64,000 nt of DNA. It comes from Tamlana sp038148895. Lineage in GTDB: Bacteria > Bacteroidota > Bacteroidia > Flavobacteriales > Flavobacteriaceae. The notes under the pieces are model-generated. The model saw only the letters and a program-made list of their open reading frames with translations, was not told the DNA's origin and searched no databases. A program made the translations under genes and the position numbers. The DNA is taken from NCBI GenBank assembly GCA_038148895.1, contig JBBVGQ010000004.1; one strand, written 5' to 3'. Positions 58,865 to 64,000 of this stretch are shown here, one piece after another (the first letter of the stretch is position 1; the number at the start of each line of letters is the position of its first letter).

Positions 58865-60832
58865 ATGGCAAACGATAATAAAAACGCAAAAGACAAAAAA
58901 CCTAAATTCAGCCCGTATTGGATTTACGGTATACTCATAGCTATTTTTCTAGGATTTCAGTTATTTAGTAGCGGAAGCTACCAAGATGGCAATAAGATTA
59001 CCAAGTCCGACTTTTTTAGATATTTAGAAGATGGTGATATTGAACAGGTTGATATCATAACAAACACTCGTGTAGCCAAGGTTTATTTAACAAAGGAAGC
59101 CGAAAGCAAGGATGTTCACCGAAAATCGAAACCGCAAACATTTCTTCCAACAACCAACAAATTACCGAATTACACTTTTGAATTTGGAAGTCTTGAAAAG
59201 TTTGAACAAGATTTAGATGACGTAACAAAAGACTTATCCACCAAACCTCGAATAGACTTCGATAAGGAAACTGATAATTGGGGGAATCTTTTAATGGGCA
59301 TTTTACCGTTTATTCTTTTAATTGCCGTTTGGATATTTATTATGCGCCGTATGTCTGGAGGTGCTGGCGGAGGTGCCGGCGGACAAATATTTAACATTGG
59401 AAAATCCAAGGCCAAACTATTTGATCAAAACACTGAAGTAAAAACCAGTTTTAAAGATGTGGCTGGGCTTGAAGGTGCCAAAGAAGAGGTACAAGAAATT
59501 GTTGATTTTCTTAAGTATCCTGAAAAATATACCACTTTGGGTGGTAAAATACCAAAAGGCGCCCTATTGGTGGGCCCCCCAGGTACCGGTAAAACCTTAT
59601 TGGCTAAAGCTGTAGCTGGCGAAGCCAAAGTACCTTTCTTTTCATTATCTGGGTCAGATTTCGTGGAAATGTTTGTTGGTGTTGGTGCATCCCGTGTTCG
59701 TGATTTGTTTAAACAAGCCAAAGAAAAATCGCCATCAATCATTTTTATTGATGAAATTGATGCCATTGGTCGTGCCAGAGGTAAAAATGCCATGTCTGGA
59801 AGTAACGATGAGCGCGAAAATACTCTTAACCAATTATTGACCGAAATGGACGGTTTCGGCACAAACACAAACGTTATTGTTTTAGCAGCAACCAACAGGG
59901 CTGATATTTTAGATAAGGCGTTAATGCGTGCGGGACGATTTGATCGTCAAATTTTTGTGGATTTACCAGATGTAAGGGAACGTAAAGAGATTTTTGAGGT
60001 TCATTTGCGCCCACTGAAAAAAGCCAAAGATTTAGACTTAGATTTCCTTTCAAAACAAACTCCTGGTTTTTCTGGTGCCGATATTGCCAACGTGTGTAAT
60101 GAAGCGGCTTTAATTGCTGCCAGAAACGGTAAAAAAGAAGTTGATAAACAAGATTTCCTCGACGCTGTTGATAGAATAATTGGTGGTCTTGAAAAGAAAA
60201 ATAAAATCATTACACCGAGTGAAAAAAGAGCCGTGGCCTTCCATGAAGCTGGACATGCCGTGGTGAGCTGGATGTTGGAACATGCTGCGCCACTTGTAAA
60301 AGTAACTATTGTACCTCGTGGACGTTCATTGGGTGCTGCTTGGTATTTACCAGAAGAGCGATTGATTGTTCACCCAGAGCAAATGCTAGATGAAATGTGC
60401 GCTGCCCTTGGCGGTCGTGCTGCAGAAAAAGTAGTATTCAATAAAATTTCAACTGGTGCTTTGAGTGACCTTGAAAAAGTAACCAAACAAGCAAGGGCCA
60501 TGGTTACCGTTTATGGCTTAAGTGATAAAATTGGGAATTTAACCTATTACGACTCTTCAGGACAAAGCGAGTATGGTTTTACCAAACCTTACAGTGAGGA
60601 AACCGCAGAACTGATAGACAAAGAAATTTCAAGAATTATTGAAGAACAGTATCAACGTGCAGTAAAATTACTTGAAGATAATAAAGACAAGTTAACAGAA
60701 TTGGCAACAGTGCTACTTGAAAAGGAAGTTATTTTTAAAGACAACCTAGAGAAAATTTTTGGAAAACGAGCCTTTGAAAAAGAGGAGGCTATAGCAGCAA
60801 AAACGCAAGACGACACTCAGGAGGAGGAGTAA
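58865..60832 (+). CDS. ftsH: ATP-dependent zinc metalloprotease FtsH
   Basis: 655 residues. Two N-terminal membrane helices (WIYGILIAIFLGFQLF at about 19-34 and LLMGILPFILLIAVWIFIM at about 142-160) flank a periplasmic domain. The AAA domain has Walker A GPPGTGKT near 237, Walker B SIIFIDEIDAIG near 295 and the SRH near 350. The zinc site HEAGH lies near 459. A GGAGGGAGG linker precedes the AAA core. It degrades membrane and regulatory proteins. A hairpin-rich 212-bp spacer and terminator follow. Confidence 0.96.
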   Translation: MANDNKNAKDKKPKFSPYWIYGILIAIFLGFQLFSSGSYQDGNKITKSDFFRYLEDGDIEQVDIITNTRVAKVYLTKEAESKDVHRKSKPQTFLPTTNKLPNYTFEFGSLEKFEQDLDDVTKDLSTKPRIDFDKETDNWGNLLMGILPFILLIAVWIFIMRRMSGGAGGGAGGQIFNIGKSKAKLFDQNTEVKTSFKDVAGLEGAKEEVQEIVDFLKYPEKYTTLGGKIPKGALLVGPPGTGKTLLAKAVAGEAKVPFFSLSGSDFVEMFVGVGASRVRDLFKQAKEKSPSIIFIDEIDAIGRARGKNAMSGSNDERENTLNQLLTEMDGFGTNTNVIVLAATNRADILDKALMRAGRFDRQIFVDLPDVRERKEIFEVHLRPLKKAKDLDLDFLSKQTPGFSGADIANVCNEAALIAARNGKKEVDKQDFLDAVDRIIGGLEKKNKIITPSEKRAVAFHEAGHAVVSWMLEHAAPLVKVTIVPRGRSLGAAWYLPEERLIVHPEQMLDEMCAALGGRAAEKVVFNKISTGALSDLEKVTKQARAMVTVYGLSDKIGNLTYYDSSGQSEYGFTKPYSEETAELIDKEISRIIEEQYQRAVKLLEDNKDKLTELATVLLEKEVIFKDNLEKIFGKRAFEKEEAIAAKTQDDTQEEE

Positions 60833-60845
60833 GCACAGTGGACAT

Positions 60846-60997
60846 TATTAAGTCAAGGTTTTTGCAAACTACTCTTGGGTAGGATAACAAGGCATTTTAA
60901 GGAACAAAAGTTTGATTGAAATCAAACCATGGAACACTTAAATCTCGATTATCGAGTAAAAATCTTAAATTAGTCGTAGGTTAGTTTAAGATTTTTT
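60846..60997 (+). ncRNA. Structured intergenic RNA candidate between ftsH and LUD gene
   Basis: The spacer after ftsH contains GTTTGAT-TGAA-ATCAAAC (60910-60927), CTCGA-TTA-TCGAG (60944-60956), a possible long-range pair ATTAAGT with ACTTAAT-like bases, and a perfect 10-bp terminator stem. Such density is more than a terminator needs, and the size (about 150 nt) would fit a small RNA, possibly a 6S-like RNA, but no family signature is confirmed and no promoter was found. Confidence 0.3.
60960..60997 (+). terminator. Terminator after ftsH
   Basis: AAATCTTAAA (60960-60969) and TTTAAGATTT (60985-60994) form a perfect 10-bp stem with a 15-base loop, followed by further T. Confidence 0.75.
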
Positions 60998-61004
60998 ATA
61001 TTTG
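60997..61004 (+). promoter_or_regulatory. -7 element of the LUD-cdsA-psd operon
   Basis: TATATTTG immediately after the ftsH terminator, about 40 bp upstream of the ATG at 61045. It separates the LUD operon from rsfS-ftsH. Confidence 0.55.
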
Positions 61005-61044
61005 AATAACCTCTTTTACATTACGGTTAATAGCAATACATTAA

Positions 61045-61653
61045 ATGAGTCTTTTTAGAAAACTTTTTGGTTCTAAATCTGAACGTACAGACGACGAATT
61101 AAAATCTGATGATAGAGGCAAATACATGCCGGAAATAAAACTACCGATAGATGAAAGGTTTACCATAAACTTTAAAGCTAATGGTGGCAAGTTTTTGTAT
61201 TGTGAAGACTTAAATGAAATTTACAGAAATCTGGAAAATATCATCGCCGAAAATAATTGGGAAGAAAAAAAAGCCTTGGTAATTGACGAAAACTTGGAGG
61301 ATAAATTCAAAAAAACGAGTTTAAATCCAACAACAAAAATTAGCGAGTCTACATTCTTTTTAACCACCTGTGAAAACTTGATTGCCAACGACGGTTCCCT
61401 GTTAATTTCCTCAAAACAAATCTTCGAAAAAAAATTGCCCGAATTACCACTAAACTTTATAGTTTTTGCAACCACAAGCCAAATTGTTGAAAATATTGGT
61501 GAGGGCTTGCGCGGTATAAAATCAAAAAACAGACAAAAAATACCTACTAACATCACCACCATTAAGCACTTTAAATCTGGTGATGAAAAAGATTTCCTAA
61601 GTTATGGTAGCAGCGCCAAAAACCTATACCTACTTCTTTTAGAAGATTTATAG
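61045..61653 (+). CDS. LUD-domain protein (LutC-like)
   Basis: 202 residues. LUD-like fold seen in the segments ALVIDENLEDKF, ISESTFFLTTCENLIANDGSLLISSKQIFEKKLPELPLNFIVFATTSQIV, and C-terminal YLLLLEDL. LutC is one component of the LutABC lactate oxidation complex, but LutA and LutB are absent here. The conserved position upstream of cdsA in an operon suggests a different role in Flavobacteriaceae. It is spaced 1 bp from cdsA. Confidence 0.8.
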   Translation: MSLFRKLFGSKSERTDDELKSDDRGKYMPEIKLPIDERFTINFKANGGKFLYCEDLNEIYRNLENIIAENNWEEKKALVIDENLEDKFKKTSLNPTTKISESTFFLTTCENLIANDGSLLISSKQIFEKKLPELPLNFIVFATTSQIVENIGEGLRGIKSKNRQKIPTNITTIKHFKSGDEKDFLSYGSSAKNLYLLLLEDL

Positions 61654-61654
61654 C

Positions 61655-62476
61655 ATGAAGGAAATTCTTGTTAGGTCGCTTTCAGGTTTACTATACATTG
61701 TACTACTTATTACATGCTTGTTTTTTGAGCAATCACTTATAGGGTTGTTCTTTGTTTTCGGATTGATTTGTTTGGGCGAGTTTAAAAAACTCATCCAATT
61801 AAAAAGCTATGTTCCCTACATCATTTTTGTTGTCCTTTATGGCGTTTTTGGCTACTGGAAAAGTATTTTTAAAACGAATGATGGCTTTAACGAAGTTGTT
61901 CAAATACTTATGGTGCTGACGATTTTTGTTCAACTATTTCTTATTAAAGATTTATTTTCAGAAAAAACCATACCTCTATTTCATTCCAAAAGGTTTATCC
62001 TCACCACATTTTACTTAACGAGTGCCTTTGTGTTTTTGGTGTTAATTGGTAATCATCATGAAAGTTATAACCCAAATATCCTTTTAGGTTCCTTTATTTT
62101 GGTTTGGGTGAATGATTCCTTTGCATTTTTGGTCGGAAAAAACTTTGGCAAACAAAAGCTTTTTGAAAAAATATCGCCTAAAAAAACGGTTGAAGGATTT
62201 CTTGGCGGATTATTTTTTGCCTGCATAGCAAGTTATTTTATTGCTACCTTTACAGAAACCCTAGGTTTTACAAATTGGCTGATTTTAAGTATCATAGTAA
62301 GTGTATTTGGCACTTTGGGCGATTTAATCGAGTCGAAATTTAAAAGACAGGCCAACGTAAAAGATAGTGGAATAATCATGCCCGGGCATGGCGGGCTGCT
62401 TGATAGGTTAGACAGTATCATTTTCGCAGCACCTATTATTTATTTATTTTTAAGAATTTTGCATTATGTTTCATAA
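61655..62476 (+). CDS. cdsA: Phosphatidate cytidylyltransferase
   Basis: 273 residues with about seven to eight helices. Makes CDP-diacylglycerol from phosphatidate and CTP at the inner membrane. The CDS signature lies at the C-terminal third: SPKKTVEGFLGG, GTLGDLIESKFKRQANVKDSG and IIMPGHGGLLDRLDSI, with the conserved Asp metal ligands. The last 11 bp overlap psd, so translation is coupled. Its product feeds phosphatidylserine synthesis and thus the next enzyme. Confidence 0.93.
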   Translation: MKEILVRSLSGLLYIVLLITCLFFEQSLIGLFFVFGLICLGEFKKLIQLKSYVPYIIFVVLYGVFGYWKSIFKTNDGFNEVVQILMVLTIFVQLFLIKDLFSEKTIPLFHSKRFILTTFYLTSAFVFLVLIGNHHESYNPNILLGSFILVWVNDSFAFLVGKNFGKQKLFEKISPKKTVEGFLGGLFFACIASYFIATFTETLGFTNWLILSIIVSVFGTLGDLIESKFKRQANVKDSGIIMPGHGGLLDRLDSIIFAAPIIYLFLRILHYVS

Positions 62477-63116
62477 AGAAGGTCATAAAATCATATTCGT
62501 AACATTTGTTATTGTTGTTGCAGGCTTTTTATTGGTGGATAGCTATATCAATATCAATTGGCTTCGAACCACCATCATGATTCTGCTTTTGGCGTTCTTA
62601 ATTATTATTCTTCAATTTTTTAGAAACCCAAAAAGAAAAACTTCAATTAATGGAAACCAAGTGGTATCTCCGGTTGATGGCAAAGTGGTTGTTATTGAAG
62701 AAGTTTTCGAAAAAGAATATTTTAAAGAAAAGCGCTTGCAAGTAAGTGTGTTTATGTCGCCGGTTAATGTGCACGTAACACGCTACCCCATTGGAGGAAA
62801 AGTTATTTTTAGTAAGTATCACCCTGGTAAATATTTGGTGGCATGGCACCCAAAAGCTAGTGAGGAAAATGAGCGCACCACCGTGGTTGTTGAAAACGAA
62901 ACCTATGGCAAAGTATTGCACAGGCAAATTGCTGGAGCCTTGGCAAAACGCATTGTTAACTATGCCAAAGTGGATGACCAAGTAGAACAAGGTGGTGAAT
63001 CTGGGTTTATAAAATTTGGCTCTAGGGTAGATTTATTTTTACCGCTCAACACCAATATTAAAGTAACATTGAACCAAAAAGTTCGTGGGGGAGAAACTAT
63101 TATTGCTGAATCGTAA
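62466..63116 (+). CDS. psd: Phosphatidylserine decarboxylase
   Basis: 216 residues, short bacterial type. Two N-terminal helices (IIFVTFVIVVAGFLLV, IMILLLAFLIIILQFF), VVSPVDGKVVVIEEVFE (about 60-76), the VFMSPVNVHVTRYPIGGKV block (about 93-111), and the self-cleavage site in IKFGSRVDLFLP (about 180), where the Gly-Ser bond is cut to make the pyruvoyl cofactor. It produces phosphatidylethanolamine. It overlaps cdsA by 11 bp and the acyl-CoA-binding gene by 1 bp. Confidence 0.93.
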   Translation: MFHKEGHKIIFVTFVIVVAGFLLVDSYININWLRTTIMILLLAFLIIILQFFRNPKRKTSINGNQVVSPVDGKVVVIEEVFEKEYFKEKRLQVSVFMSPVNVHVTRYPIGGKVIFSKYHPGKYLVAWHPKASEENERTTVVVENETYGKVLHRQIAGALAKRIVNYAKVDDQVEQGGESGFIKFGSRVDLFLPLNTNIKVTLNQKVRGGETIIAES

Positions 63117-63382
63117 TGGGTAAAACCAAACTGGATATAGAGTTTGAAGAAGCTGTGGAACGGGTAAACGCACACACCGACCCATTTCCTGCCGATACGC
63201 TTTTAAAACTTTATGCCTTCTACAAAAAAGCCACCAACGATTATGGCAAACCCCGAAGCAAAAAACCCATAATAAACGCCTTTAAAACCAACGCCCTTTT
63301 TCAAGTAAAGGGCCTTACCCAAGAAGAAGCCAAACAGAACTACATTGATTTGGTAAACAATTACTTTTTATACCGGAAATAA
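63116..63382 (+). CDS. Acyl-CoA-binding protein
   Basis: 88 residues, four-helix ACBP fold. Marks: the KLYAFYKKATNDYGKPR segment with the conserved Tyr and Lys that contact CoA (about 30-46), INAFKTNALFQVKGLTQEEAKQNYIDLVNNYF at the C-terminus. Cytoplasmic buffer and carrier of long-chain acyl-CoA. Its stop follows directly in the LUD-cdsA-psd operon (1-bp overlap), an attractive link to phospholipid synthesis. ACBPs are rarer in bacteria than in eukaryotes. Confidence 0.9.
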   Translation: MGKTKLDIEFEEAVERVNAHTDPFPADTLLKLYAFYKKATNDYGKPRSKKPIINAFKTNALFQVKGLTQEEAKQNYIDLVNNYFLYRK

Positions 63383-63602
63383 GGGTTATTTTGAGAAAAT
63401 TTGGTAACCGAATCGAAGTCTACCGCACTACCCAACAAAACAAATTTGCTTAAATCCATTAATTACCCATTAATAGGCGAAAAAACTATCTGGTTAAAGG
63501 AAAACTATTTTTACTTGTAAGAATATTATGTATATTTAGTGGAATAAATATTATGTAGATAAACGTATTACGTTTATCCAACCGTTGTAGCCAATTTGAG
63601 AA
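63383..63602. repeat. Spacer with direct repeat, palindrome and cassette-like junction
   Basis: AATATTATGTA occurs twice (63522-63532, 63547-63557; 25-bp period). A perfect palindrome GATAAACGTA-T-TACGTTTATC follows (63558-63578), then AACCGTTGTAGCCAATTTG directly upstream of the orphan ATG at 63603. The first part of the spacer has no gene. The structure looks like an insertion junction. Confidence 0.45.
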
Positions 63603-63896
63603 ATGAGCTTTTTTGACAAAATAAAATCTGCTTTTCGGACTAATTCAAATCCGCCCGAAAGAATACGTCTGACTAAAAACAACATTGAAAATTGGCCGAA
63701 TTTTTTAAAACTTTTGACAGAAGGAAAAATAAGGTTTGACAACGTTGGGCGACTTCGATATTTGCACGGAGCTCCTGTTGGAGATTTAATTCTGACAAGA
63801 ATAAACAAAGACGGACAACCAAAATATAAAGAATCGGCTAAAGAATGGTTTGACCCAGAAAGTGAGAAAGCAAATAACTTTAAGTGGCCTGAATAA
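63603..63896 (+). CDS. Orphan 97-residue protein of unknown function
   Basis: 97 residues, soluble, beginning MSFFDKIKSAFRTNSNPPER. The middle holds GRLRYLHGAPVGDLILTRI and the C-terminus is charged (KEWFDPESEKANNFKWPE). No domain is recognised. It follows a palindrome/direct-repeat junction and precedes the sequence ACAACACCGGCTATAATT, which resembles the stop-proximal end AACATCGTATAA of the orphan gene at 23393. This suggests both are cassette-borne. Expression signals are not evident. Confidence 0.55.
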   Translation: MSFFDKIKSAFRTNSNPPERIRLTKNNIENWPNFLKLLTEGKIRFDNVGRLRYLHGAPVGDLILTRINKDGQPKYKESAKEWFDPESEKANNFKWPE

Positions 63897-64000
63897 AAAA
63901 ACTGGATACAACACCGGCTATAATTCCTTTAGACTTGCATAATAAAATATAGTAACTTTAGGATTGACCAAAGAGCAGGTAAACTATTATAGTTCATAGT
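63897..64000. other. Downstream flank of the orphan gene, no gene seen
   Basis: Contains the AACACCGGCTATAATT cassette-end-like sequence near 63915-63931. A short TTG-started frame near 63964 stops after about 11 codons and is not supported as a gene. Confidence 0.4.

Noticed and set aside
63964..64000. Start of a transposase or other gene at the window end
   Set aside because: The TTG frame terminates after about 11 codons; no supporting terminal repeats.
1..64000. tRNA, rRNA and complete insertion sequences
   Set aside because: All spacers were read; no cloverleaf-like sequence, rRNA or transposase gene was found.

Overview
The window is a stretch of chromosome from a member of the Flavobacteriaceae (phylum Bacteroidota). 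The evidence is consistent across the window: low GC with A-rich translation starts and almost no Shine-Dalgarno sequences, repeated promoter elements of the Bacteroidota type (TTTG, about 19 bp, then TAnnTTTG), several secreted proteins with a C-terminal type IX secretion (T9SS) sorting domain, TonB-dependent outer-membrane receptors with a carboxypeptidase-regulatory-like N-terminal domain, a bacillithiol gene (bshC), and family-typical neighbourhoods (PASTA-rluD-type-ddl-coaD; serC-serA-DUF937). No rRNA, tRNA, CRISPR array, prophage or complete insertion sequence was seen.

Layout. 0-2 kb: end of an unknown gene, a terminator, bshC. 2-12 kb: a minus-strand block of exported proteins (small T9SS cargo, phage-tail-like protein, a 1891-residue leucine-rich-repeat adhesin-like protein, a lipoprotein) plus a small outer-membrane protein, with two matching TGTCC-N6-TGTCC direct repeats in the flanking spacers. 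12-23 kb: a carboxypeptidase-regulatory-like protein, a TerC protein, parC and parE with a possible 45-residue gene between them, a DMT exporter, ychF and a second carboxypeptidase-regulatory-like protein. 23.3-24.4 kb: an orphan membrane-protein gene beside an attC-like imperfect hairpin. 24.5-28 kb: GH10 xylanase, Gfo/Idh oxidoreductase, thiamine pyrophosphokinase and a PepSY protein. 28-32.6 kb: ferredoxin divergent from an acyl-CoA reductase, then serC and serA, then DUF937. 32.8-37 kb: small envelope proteins and a His-rich, ZnuD-like TonB receptor whose terminator carries an inserted palindromic repeat. 37-44 kb: guaB, then a porin / FMN-binding / four-helix membrane protein / outer-membrane receptor cluster behind a promoter flanked by two 21-bp palindromes that look like Fur boxes. 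44-48 kb: HMG-CoA lyase, a spondin-domain protein and an M43 metalloprotease, the last two being T9SS cargo. 48-63.4 kb: core metabolism and envelope genes (pyrD, pepT, RluA family, PASTA, ddl, coaD, SulP, NUDIX, pyrE, birA, rsfS, ftsH, LUD, cdsA, psd, acyl-CoA-binding protein). 63.4-64 kb: another orphan gene flanked by cassette-like repeats.

Working together: the 38.6-43.8 kb cluster reads as a metal-responsive (probably iron) envelope uptake or redox unit. The 61.0-63.4 kb operon joins phospholipid synthesis (CdsA, Psd) to acyl-CoA handling. The 2-11 kb block is a surface-display operon. The most unusual items are the two cassette-like orphan genes, the mobile repeat nested inside a terminator, the two-operator porin/FMN cluster, and the phage-tail-like secreted protein. 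All functional calls come from reading translated sequence by eye; no database search was run.
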